A stretch of 11,629 bases of DNA from CAYURP01 sp964447175 (GTDB lineage: Bacteria > Zixibacteria > MSB-5A5 > SM23-73-2): positions 1-11,629 of the forward strand of contig CAYURP010000060.1 in assembly GCA_964447175.1 (NCBI GenBank), written 5' to 3'. Shown one piece after another: positions 5,392 to 11,629 of this stretch. Positions within the stretch are counted from its first letter, which is position 1. Every line of letters starts with the position of its first letter. Position numbers and translations under genes: made by a program. Under the pieces are notes generated by a model. The model did not search any database. It was not told the DNA's origin and was given only the letters and a program-made list of their open reading frames with translations.

Positions 5392-5897
5392 ACACAATCA
5401 AAACTTTAGTAATGGTTTATCTTTCCTTCTTGATCTTTTTGAATTGTGGAGGAATAAGACCTTGTGTAAAGGAGCAGAGGGAAAAGAATCAAAGGATGCA
5501 GGCGGAGAAGAATTTTGATGCCTGGAAAATAGAGAAAGAAAATCCCATCATCATTCAGGAGAAGTCAATCCAGGCTCAAGAGGAATTCTCCGGTGACATA
5601 TTGGAAAAACATGAAACCGGGGAAGTTAAGATCGATGAGGAGATACTTTATCGGATACAGATCTTTGCCTCCAAGTTTCCGGAAGAAGCACAGAAGGTGG
5701 CGGATTCTCTGGAATCCAGTTTCAATGAACCAACAAGCATTGATTATGAAGCACCCTACTATAAGGTTAGGTTGGGGAATTTCAGTGCCCTCCCCCAGGC
5801 GGAGAGTTTTTTAAGAGAAATAAGACTAAAGGGATTTCCCCAGGCGTGGGTGGTTAAGACAAGAAAAGAAGAAAGGGAAGAAAATGATCGTGACTAA
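5388..5897 (+). CDS. SPOR-domain envelope protein, probable lipoprotein
   Basis: The 169-residue protein begins with a short hydrophobic segment (5-19) ending at FLNC20GG. That could be a lipobox, but Asn at the -1 position is unusual, so the lipid attachment is uncertain. A charged, Glu/Lys/Gln-rich linker (about 27-85) leads to a SPOR-like domain (about 88-157) with YRIQIFASKFPEEAQKVADSL, then YYKVRLGNFSALPQAESFL and a closing strand AWVV. SPOR domains bind peptidoglycan strands stripped of peptide side chains at division sites, so an envelope or periplasmic location is likely. It overlaps the upstream stop by 4 nt and the downstream start by 14 nt, which suggests translational coupling. 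The exact role is unknown. Confidence 0.8.
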   Translation: MNTIKTLVMVYLSFLIFLNCGGIRPCVKEQREKNQRMQAEKNFDAWKIEKENPIIIQEKSIQAQEEFSGDILEKHETGEVKIDEEILYRIQIFASKFPEEAQKVADSLESSFNEPTSIDYEAPYYKVRLGNFSALPQAESFLREIRLKGFPQAWVVKTRKEEREENDRD

Positions 5898-6546
5898 ACT
5901 TTTTAAAATCAATTCTGAAAGACCAGAGGAACGCCTTATCCGTTCGGCAGTGGATATCATAAAAAAGGGAGGAATTGTCGCTTTTTCCACTGAAACTGTA
6001 TATGCATTAGCTGCGGATGCTTATAATGAGAAGGCGGTGAAAAAGATATACAGGATAAAGAGAAGAGATCCCGAAAATCCTCTTTCCATATTCATTAAAG
6101 ATCAAAAAGAGATAAATGAATATGTGGAGAGAATCAGACCGGTGGGAGAATTTTTGATGAGGGAGTTCTGGCCTGGTCCATTGACCTTGATTTTCCATAG
6201 CAAAAACCCAAAACTCAAGCATCTAATGGGGGGGACCGGTAAACTGGGGGTCAGGGTTTCCTCCCACAAACTGGTGAACACCTTGCTTACTCGCTGTGAG
6301 GTACCTTTGACCGCTACCAGTGCTAACGTCTCAGGCAGAAGAAGCTGCTCTTCCTCTTCCGCTGTGAGATACTATTTTAACAACAGGATCGAGATGATCT
6401 TGGATAGCGGCCGATCAAACTGTCCCTTCCCCTCCAGCGTGGTAGACCTCTCTTCCGAGGATATTCTTTTGCTCCGGCAGGGGGCAATATCTCTGAGCCA
6501 GATAAGAAAAGTGGCTCCCCAGATTAAGGTGCAGAAAAATATTTAA
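5884..6546 (+). CDS. tsaC: L-threonylcarbamoyladenylate synthase (TsaC/Sua5/YrdC family)
   Basis: The 220-residue protein is a YrdC-fold enzyme that makes threonylcarbamoyl-AMP from threonine, bicarbonate and ATP, the first step of the t6A37 tRNA modification. Family motifs are in order: GGIVAFSTETVYAL (29-42), the basic stretch RIKRRDPENPLSIF (57-70) for nucleotide binding, FWPGPLTLI (95-103), GVRVS (122-126) and LTATSANVSG (142-151). It consists of the YrdC domain only, without the extra C-terminal Sua5 domain (Sua5 proteins are about 340 residues), so it is of the TsaC length class. The ATG lies inside the end of the SPOR gene. It is followed 24 nt later by a YwlE-like phosphatase, the same pairing as ywlC-ywlE in B. 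subtilis. Confidence 0.9.
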   Translation: MIVTKLFKINSERPEERLIRSAVDIIKKGGIVAFSTETVYALAADAYNEKAVKKIYRIKRRDPENPLSIFIKDQKEINEYVERIRPVGEFLMREFWPGPLTLIFHSKNPKLKHLMGGTGKLGVRVSSHKLVNTLLTRCEVPLTATSANVSGRRSCSSSSAVRYYFNNRIEMILDSGRSNCPFPSSVVDLSSEDILLLRQGAISLSQIRKVAPQIKVQKNI

Positions 6547-6570
6547 TCTATTTCAAGGTACAGTTCACTT

Positions 6571-7062
6571 ATGGTGAATAGAAAGTTCAGGATTCTTTTT
6601 GTCTGCACCGGTAATACTTGCAGAAGCCCCATGGCAGAAGGTATCCTGAAAAAAATGCTCAAAGAGGGGAACATAGACCAGATCCAGGTTAGCTCAGCCG
6701 GAACCAATTCCTGGGGAGGTTGTCCCACTTCTTTGAGCGCATTGGAGATCGGCGCCTCCTCAGGCATTGATCTGAAAGCTCATCTATCTCGCAAATTAAC
6801 CAGGCAGATGTTAGAGGAAGCTGACCTGGTTTTAGTGATGTCCCGAGATCATCTAGATCATATAAAAGAGATGAATGAAAACCTAATAGCAAAATCCTTT
6901 TTGTTGAAAGCCTTTCCTGAAAAATCTGAAGAGAAATCCTTCTGGATAAAGGACCCCATAGGTGGAACCAGAGATGATTACAGAAGATGTTTTCTGGATT
7001 TAAATGAGAGCATAAAAAGGATATTGCCCGAGTTGATCAGATTAGCCAAAAAAAAGGTGTAA
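6571..7062 (+). CDS. Low-molecular-weight phosphatase, YwlE-like (possible protein-arginine phosphatase)
   Basis: This 163-residue protein has the complete low-molecular-weight phosphatase fold: the P-loop FVC12TGNTC17R18SPMAE with nucleophile C12 and phosphate-binding R18, an ADLVLVMS strand (84-91), and the general-acid segment KD128PIGG. The fifth P-loop residue after C12 counts as Thr16; in typical tyrosine phosphatases of this family it is usually Ile (CxGNICRS). In B. subtilis YwlE the matching Thr11 was shown to favour phosphoarginine. So an arginine-phosphatase function is plausible, but no McsB-type arginine kinase is in this window. A tyrosine phosphatase for polysaccharide export (Wzb-like) is the alternative, given the nearby sugar genes. 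The ribosome binding site is weak (AAGG about 13 nt upstream). Confidence 0.85.
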   Translation: MVNRKFRILFVCTGNTCRSPMAEGILKKMLKEGNIDQIQVSSAGTNSWGGCPTSLSALEIGASSGIDLKAHLSRKLTRQMLEEADLVLVMSRDHLDHIKEMNENLIAKSFLLKAFPEKSEEKSFWIKDPIGGTRDDYRRCFLDLNESIKRILPELIRLAKKKV

Positions 7063-7073
7063 ACTCCTTCAAA

Positions 7074-7901
7074 ATGAAATTTTCCCTGTTTTTTATCCTG
7101 ATATTACTTTTACTGATTCTTCCCTTAAATATTATTAAAAAGGTTTATTTTGCAGAGATGATAAATGATTCGCTGAATCTTGAGCTCAGAGAGCTTAAGC
7201 CCTCCGTTCTTAAAAGAGTAGTTCCCAATTCCTCCTTTGGTGTGGGTGAAAGACTGGAATTTTCAATTAGCTATGGGCCGATTACGGCAGGTAGCGCAGT
7301 GATGGAGGTAAAAGAAATTACCAGATACAACAATCACAAATGCTTTCGCCTGATCTCGACTGCGAAGTCCAATAAGTTCTTCTCCTTTTTTTTTAAAGTG
7401 GATGATAAGGTGGAATCATTAATGGATGTATATGGGCTTTACTCCTTGCGCTTTGAAAAACATCTTCGGGAAGGTAAATATAGAGCTGATAAATACGTGG
7501 ATTTCGATCAAGAACAACACTTAGCCTTTGTGGCTGGAGATACCATACCCATTCAGGAATACGTTCAGGACGCTTTGTCTTCCTTGTATTATGTCAGAAC
7601 CATAGCTCTTCGGGTGGGAAATTCAGTTTTTGTGGAGAACCATTCCGACGAGAAGAACTATTCTCTGGAAGTTAAGGTTCTAAAAAGGGAGAAGGTAAAG
7701 GTCCCAGCCGGAGAATTTGATTGTCTGGTGGTGGAGCCGATCTTACGAGCCAGTGGGATTTTCAAACACACCGGGGAACTAACCGTCTGGCTGACCAATG
7801 ACAAGTTCAAAATGCCGGTGCTGATGAAAAGTAAAGTTGCAGTGGGCTCCATAGCCTCCAAGTTGGAAAAATATACTCAGGGGGAGATAGGTAAGTATTA
7901 A
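7074..7901 (+). CDS. DUF3108 family exported protein
   Basis: The 275-residue protein starts with a basic residue and a long hydrophobic stretch (about 4-21), a signal peptide or membrane anchor. The rest is predicted beta-rich. GERLEFSISYGPITAGSAVMEV (58-79), the paired strands around SNKFFSFFFKVDDKVESLMD, an RFEKHLREGKY motif and the late VPAGEFDCLVVEP resemble DUF3108 proteins. These are periplasmic or outer-membrane-associated proteins of unknown function in many Gram-negative bacteria. Start ATG 7074 lies 11 nt past the phosphatase stop. Its own stop is one base before the start of the next gene. The family has no proven reaction, so I propose only an envelope role. Confidence 0.75.
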   Translation: MKFSLFFILILLLLILPLNIIKKVYFAEMINDSLNLELRELKPSVLKRVVPNSSFGVGERLEFSISYGPITAGSAVMEVKEITRYNNHKCFRLISTAKSNKFFSFFFKVDDKVESLMDVYGLYSLRFEKHLREGKYRADKYVDFDQEQHLAFVAGDTIPIQEYVQDALSSLYYVRTIALRVGNSVFVENHSDEKNYSLEVKVLKREKVKVPAGEFDCLVVEPILRASGIFKHTGELTVWLTNDKFKMPVLMKSKVAVGSIASKLEKYTQGEIGKY

Positions 7902-7902
7902 G

Positions 7903-8868
7903 ATGTCAAAATACAAGGAGATAGATATAAGCCAACTCAGAAGATCCTCCATAAAAGGAAGAAAAAATAAAACCCGGATACAAGATTTTGCCAAAGTTTT
8001 TTCCGAGAAGTTTAATGTTTCAGAGTTTATAGATGCCCTTCCAGATTTCTTAAAGGCTTCTGATTTTAAAAGGCTGATAGATTTAATCCTGAAAGCCAGA
8101 AACAGGAAAAAGCCTATAATCTTTATGCTGGGCGCCCACCCCATAAAATGCGGGCTTTCAACCACTATTATCGATCTCATGCGGAACGGTTTTATTAACT
8201 GCCTTTCCACCCAGGGTGCCGGTTTGATTCACGATCTGGAAATCGCCATGTGGGGTAAAACCTCAGAGGATGTGAAGAAAAGCATATCCCATGGAAGTTT
8301 CGGAATGGTAAAGGAGACCCCGAAAATCTTCAAGAAGATAATCGACGATTCCTGGGAATACGATCTGGGTCTGGGGGAATCAACGGGCAAGAACATTCTG
8401 GATTTAAACGCTCCATTCAAGAAGTTCAGCCTTTTCTCTAATGCCTACCAGCTTGAAATCCCGGCTACGGTTCACCTAGCCATAGGTACGGATACCATAA
8501 ATCAGCATCCGGAATTTGATGGAGCCAAAGCCGGAGAAGCTAGTTTCAGAGATTTCAAAATCCTCTGTTACCAGGTCTCCAGGATAAATAACGGGGGAGT
8601 GGTTCTCAATTTCGGATCTGCGGTTGTCTTACCAGAGGTTTTTCTGAAAGCTCTCTCAGTTGCCAGAAATATAAAAAAGAGAGTTGATAATTTTACCACA
8701 GCCAATTTCGATATGATTCAACACTACCGTCCCAACATGAATCTGGTGAAAAGGCCAACCCAGAATAAGGGTTTGGGATTCTCATTTACCGGACATCACG
8801 AGCTGATGCTTCCCCTTTTAGCCTGGGGTTTGAAGACAAAAGCTTTTAAGGGAAAAAGTATTGATTAG
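7903..8868 (+). CDS. Deoxyhypusine-synthase-like protein of unknown function
   Basis: The 321-residue protein shows the order of motifs of the deoxyhypusine synthase (DHS) superfamily. IIFMLGAHPIKCGLSTTIIDLM (72-93) sits where DHS has its first NAD-binding loop (LGxTSNLISSGTR). CLSTQGAGLIHDLE (100-113) matches the VTTAGGIEED loop. EIPATVHLAIGTD (185-197) matches IPVFCPALTDG, and GGVVLNFGSAVVLPEVFL (231-248) matches GMIILGGGVVKHHI. Near the end, K283 lies 19 residues before LPLL, close to the spacing of the catalytic Lys to the FPLL segment in human DHS as I recall it. The His pair of the KHH motif is replaced here (LPE), so the chemistry may differ. Bacteria lack eIF5A, the DHS substrate; some bacterial relatives make homospermidine. 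It is tightly spaced after the DUF3108 gene. Confidence 0.6.
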   Translation: MSKYKEIDISQLRRSSIKGRKNKTRIQDFAKVFSEKFNVSEFIDALPDFLKASDFKRLIDLILKARNRKKPIIFMLGAHPIKCGLSTTIIDLMRNGFINCLSTQGAGLIHDLEIAMWGKTSEDVKKSISHGSFGMVKETPKIFKKIIDDSWEYDLGLGESTGKNILDLNAPFKKFSLFSNAYQLEIPATVHLAIGTDTINQHPEFDGAKAGEASFRDFKILCYQVSRINNGGVVLNFGSAVVLPEVFLKALSVARNIKKRVDNFTTANFDMIQHYRPNMNLVKRPTQNKGLGFSFTGHHELMLPLLAWGLKTKAFKGKSID

Positions 8869-8887
8869 TTTTTGAGTGTAAAAAGAG

Positions 8888-8893
8888 AAAGGA
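8888..8893 (+). promoter_or_regulatory. Ribosome binding site of ftcD
   Basis: AAAGGA ends 6 nt before the ATG at 8900 and supports that start; it lies in the 31-nt gap after the DHS-like gene. Confidence 0.6.
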
Positions 8894-8899
8894 TTAAAG

Positions 8900-10426
8900 A
8901 TGGCCAAGCTGGTCGAATGCGTTCCTAATTTCAGCGAGGGGAGGAGACCTGAGGTTATCGATGCTATTATCTCTGAGATCAAATCTGTTCAAGGGATTAT
9001 GCTTCTGGACCGGGAGATGGATAAGGATCATAACCGCGCAGTAATAACCTTTGTTGGTAATCCCCAAGAGGTGAAGGAGGCTGCATTTAAAGCTATCAGC
9101 AAAGCAGCTGAGCTAATCGATATGGAAAAGCACAAAGGCGAGCATCCCCGAATGGGTGCCACCGATGTGGTTCCTTTTATTCCCATCTCCGGTGTAACCA
9201 TGGAGGAATGCGTGGAGTTGGCCCGGGAACTGGGACGGGAAGTGGGTGAGAAGCTAAATATACCGGTATACCTGTATGAAGCTGCAGCCACCCGATCAGA
9301 TCGGGAGAACCTGGCGGATGTGAGAAAAGGAGAATACGAGGGAATTAAGGTCGATATAGAGACTAATCCGGATAGAAAACCAGACTTCGGACCTTCTAAA
9401 ATACATCCCCAGGCTGGAGCTACAGCTGTAGGAGCGCGAATGCCTTTGATAGCCTTTAACGTCTATCTGGGTACCAAAGATGTGCGGATAGCCAAACGGA
9501 TAGCCAAAGCCATAAGATTTGGCAATGGGGGATTAAGATATGTAAAAGCTTTAGGTTTTGATATAAAAGAAAGGGGAATCGTTCAGATTTCCATGAACCT
9601 GGTGAACTACCTGGGAACTCCGGTTTTCAGGGTGTTTGAGATGATAAAATCTGAGGCAGAGCACTACGGGGTGCCCATAGTTTCCAGCGAGATAGTGGGC
9701 TTGACCCCGCTGAATGCCATGGTGGATGTGGCAGATTTCTATCTGAGGATGGAAAATTTCAAGAAGGGCCAGATTTTGGAAACCAAGCTAATGACAGTGG
9801 CTCAGGAGCAGAAGGTGGGATTAATGGATTTCCTGGAGGAGGTGGCTTCAAAAAAGCCGGTTCCCGGAGGGGGAAGCGTGGCAGCCACCTCTGGTGCCTT
9901 GGCCGGAGCCCTTTTAGCTATGGTGTGTAACCTGACTATCGGTAAAAGAAAATATCAGGAGGTGGAGGAAGAACTCAAGGGAGTTTTGGCCCAGATTGAG
10001 AAGACCAGAGAAGAACTCAAGGATCTGATTATAAAAGATTCAGAAAGCTATCAGAGCGTAATGGATGCCCGTAAACTTACCCAGCATACGGACATTGAGA
10101 TGGAAAGAAGGGAAAAAGCAATTCAGGAAGCTACCAAGCAGGCAGCCTCGGTTCCCTTGAGGATTATGGAGAAGTCCCTGGAGATTTTGAATCTGAGCAA
10201 AACAGTGGCGGAAAAAGGGAACGTTAATGCGGTGAGCGATGCCGGAGTGGCAGCTCTTATGGCTCACGCGGCTATTATGGGTGCAGGGTATAACGTCAAG
10301 ATTAATCTGGGATCGGTTGAGGATGAAAAATTTGTCAAGGAAACTAAAAAGACTCTGGAGGAGATTGAGAACAAAGCGGAGAGCTTAAACCAGGAGGTGA
10401 AAAGGATGGTGGAGGGAAAACTCTAA
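8900..10426 (+). CDS. ftcD: Bifunctional glutamate formimidoyltransferase / formimidoyl-THF cyclodeaminase
   Basis: The 508-residue protein carries both FTCD halves. The transferase (about 1-300) moves the formimino group from formiminoglutamate to tetrahydrofolate; it shows CVPNFSEGR (7-15), GEHPRMGATDVVPF (80-93) with H82 in the place of the catalytic His of the pig enzyme, and AGATAVGARMPLIAFNVYLG (172-191). The cyclodeaminase (about 307-505) then yields 5,10-methenyl-THF and ammonia; it begins LMDFLEEVASKKPVPGGGS, whose PGGGS (322-326) is typical of the FTCD_C domain, followed by an all-helical region. The length is near that of animal FTCD (about 540). No histidine-degradation genes (hutH, hutU, hutI) are in the window. 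The stop codon and the next ATG share one base (TAATG). Confidence 0.93.
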   Translation: MAKLVECVPNFSEGRRPEVIDAIISEIKSVQGIMLLDREMDKDHNRAVITFVGNPQEVKEAAFKAISKAAELIDMEKHKGEHPRMGATDVVPFIPISGVTMEECVELARELGREVGEKLNIPVYLYEAAATRSDRENLADVRKGEYEGIKVDIETNPDRKPDFGPSKIHPQAGATAVGARMPLIAFNVYLGTKDVRIAKRIAKAIRFGNGGLRYVKALGFDIKERGIVQISMNLVNYLGTPVFRVFEMIKSEAEHYGVPIVSSEIVGLTPLNAMVDVADFYLRMENFKKGQILETKLMTVAQEQKVGLMDFLEEVASKKPVPGGGSVAATSGALAGALLAMVCNLTIGKRKYQEVEEELKGVLAQIEKTREELKDLIIKDSESYQSVMDARKLTQHTDIEMERREKAIQEATKQAASVPLRIMEKSLEILNLSKTVAEKGNVNAVSDAGVAALMAHAAIMGAGYNVKINLGSVEDEKFVKETKKTLEEIENKAESLNQEVKRMVEGKL

Positions 10427-11256
10427 TGGAAGAAAAATTTGTGGACCTGCACATCCACACCACAGCCTCGGATGGTTTGATTCCCCCGGAGAGGGTAGTG
10501 GAGATTGCCCGGGAAACCGGTCTTGCAGCCATTGCCATTGCGGATCATGATACTATCGAGGGAGTTTCCAAAGCTGAAGAGAGAGCCCAGGAGCTGGGAA
10601 TAGAGCTGGTGCCGGCTGTGGAGCTGAGCATCTCTTACAAGGGAAACGACTTTCATCTTTTGGGATATTTTATCAATTACCAGGATGAAGATTTCAGAAA
10701 GAGAATAGAAAGTTTTCGGGAGGAAAGACTGCAGCGCGGGGAAAAAATGGTCAAAAAGCTGAATGAGATGGGGATAAATTTAAACATCGATTCGGTGAGA
10801 GCCATTGCCCAAAACAGTTCTGTGGGCCGCCCCCACTTAGCAGATGCATTACTTGCGGGAGAGTATGTGCATACCTATGAGGAGGCTTTTGCCCGGTATC
10901 TGGGCTATCATGCTCCAGCTTACGTTCCCAAAAAGTATCTCACCCCGGAAGAGGGAATAGATTTAATTCACAAGGTTAAGGGGATAGCGGTCTTGGCTCA
11001 TCCCGGAATTACCAAAAGAGACGAGCTCATACCCGATTTCGTGAGTTTGGGATTGGATGGATTGGAAGCTTATCATTCCCAGTCTGATCCCGCATCCACA
11101 AAATATTACGTAAATTTAGCTGACAAACTGGGATTGATCCATACTGGTGGATCCGATTGTCACGGAAGAAAAGATAGAATTTTAATAGGCGTGGTAAAGG
11201 TACCTTATGAATGTCTGGAAATGCTTAAAAAACTTAAAAAAGAGAAATATGGATAA
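10426..11256 (+). CDS. PHP-domain metal-dependent phosphoesterase (TrpH/YciV-like)
   Basis: The 276-residue protein is a PHP-family hydrolase. The metal-binding residues are all visible: DLHIHTTASDG (D7, H9, H11, D16), IADHDT (D40, H41), VPAVELS (E66), GRPHLA (H136), VLAHPG (H192) and GGSDCHG (D244, H246). This order fits the TrpH/YciV group, whose members cleave phosphate from nucleotide 3' ends (for example 3',5'-bisphosphonucleotides) or trim RNA 5' ends. The middle segment, about 80-165, is the family's inserted helical region. The start is coupled to the ftcD stop by a one-base overlap. The real substrate here is not known. Confidence 0.88.
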   Translation: MEEKFVDLHIHTTASDGLIPPERVVEIARETGLAAIAIADHDTIEGVSKAEERAQELGIELVPAVELSISYKGNDFHLLGYFINYQDEDFRKRIESFREERLQRGEKMVKKLNEMGINLNIDSVRAIAQNSSVGRPHLADALLAGEYVHTYEEAFARYLGYHAPAYVPKKYLTPEEGIDLIHKVKGIAVLAHPGITKRDELIPDFVSLGLDGLEAYHSQSDPASTKYYVNLADKLGLIHTGGSDCHGRKDRILIGVVKVPYECLEMLKKLKKEKYG

Positions 11257-11270
11257 AAGAGAGGAAAAAG

Positions 11271-11629
11271 ATGAAGAGACCTTTGATTAAAAAAGTTTTT
11301 TTGATTATTTTTATGGGTTTGGTTTTCCTGGGTATAAGCGGACAAAAGATCTGGGGATTAAGTGCCTATGAGCAAAGCCTGATTCAAAGGATAGAGCAAG
11401 TATTCTCCAAGGAGAAAGGGATGATCCCCTCGGATAGTCTTTGGCATCCGGTATGTGCTACTCCCCTGATGATGGAGATAAGGCTTAACTGGGACAGGTT
11501 GAGTTCAGAAGCCAAAAAGATTCTATCTCCTCTTATTGAGAGACCGGATTACTCACCCCACACTGAATACACCTATGATTCGCCCAGTGGCCATTTTAAG
11601 ATTCACTACACCATCACTGGAGATGCGGC
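11271..11629 (+). CDS. Secreted protein, putative metalloprotease (MXAN_6640-like), N-terminal part
   Basis: The open frame from ATG 11271 runs off the right edge after 119 codons without a stop. GAGAGG at about 11260-11265 is a good ribosome binding site. A classic signal peptide is visible: MKRPLIKK, then a hydrophobic core VFLIIFMGLVFLGIS, with cleavage possible near residues 24-30. The mature part has a helical start and then, near residue 105, YDSPSGHFKIHYTITGDA. In secreted proteins annotated as MXAN_6640-family putative metalloproteases, a similar strand HFRIHYTTTG precedes the catalytic region. The zinc-binding HExxH motif, if present, lies beyond the window. The family name is inferred from this one motif; the existence of a secreted protein gene is well supported. 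Confidence 0.75.
   Translation, partial: MKRPLIKKVFLIIFMGLVFLGISGQKIWGLSAYEQSLIQRIEQVFSKEKGMIPSDSLWHPVCATPLMMEIRLNWDRLSSEAKKILSPLIERPDYSPHTEYTYDSPSGHFKIHYTITGDA

Noticed and set aside
1..11629. tRNA, rRNA, CRISPR array or intact insertion sequence
   Set aside because: No cloverleaf-like sequence, no regularly spaced repeats and no transposase frame were recognised on either strand.

Overview
The window looks like a chromosomal segment from an uncultivated Gram-negative-type bacterium. Base composition is moderate, and the first kilobase is visibly richer in A+T than the right-hand operon. The mix of genes includes a lipoprotein-like SPOR protein, a DUF3108 protein, a two-domain FtcD, and a secreted protein resembling the MXAN_6640 putative metalloproteases. 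That mix is compatible with the FCB-type candidate phyla (Zixibacteria-like), but the placement is inference, not a measured phylogeny.

Left region (1-990): a decaying accessory zone. From right to left on the minus strand it holds a 37-codon stub resembling the N-terminus of a serine/threonine kinase, a frameshifted copy of the 3' end of a glycosyltransferase gene whose intact version lies 2.2 kb away, and the C-terminal relic of a tyrosine recombinase with an in-frame stop. Two palindromic elements follow, and the first 18 codons of a glycosyltransferase run off the left edge. No intact gene is visible between 55 and 988.

Middle (989-4311): two minus-strand genes. One is a stand-alone CoA-acylating acetaldehyde dehydrogenase. 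It has a good sigma70-like promoter and a leader of about 170 nt containing a nested inverted repeat. The other is a GT-B-fold glycosyltransferase (MurG / MGDG-synthase-like). The 450-nt gap between them carries further inverted repeats and short tandem repeats but no gene. The glycosyltransferase is divergent from the operon on its right, and the roughly 210-nt divergent region contains a strong promoter for that operon.

Right (4312-11629): nine plus-strand genes, tightly packed, several overlapping by 1-14 nt, apparently one transcription unit. In order: mannose-1-phosphate guanylyltransferase (TTG start), SPOR-domain envelope protein, TsaC/Sua5-type threonylcarbamoyl-AMP synthase, low-molecular-weight phosphatase with a YwlE-like P-loop, DUF3108 protein, deoxyhypusine-synthase-like protein of unknown function, bifunctional FtcD, PHP-domain phosphoesterase, and the N-terminal part of a secreted putative metalloprotease cut by the window edge. 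The operon mixes sugar-nucleotide and envelope functions with housekeeping ones (tRNA t6A, folate one-carbon units, protein dephosphorylation). The TsaC-YwlE pair also occurs as neighbours in Bacillus subtilis (ywlC-ywlE). The least explained gene is the DHS-like protein at 7903-8868. The left region is the best place to study gene decay and recombination. No clearly new multi-gene system was identified.
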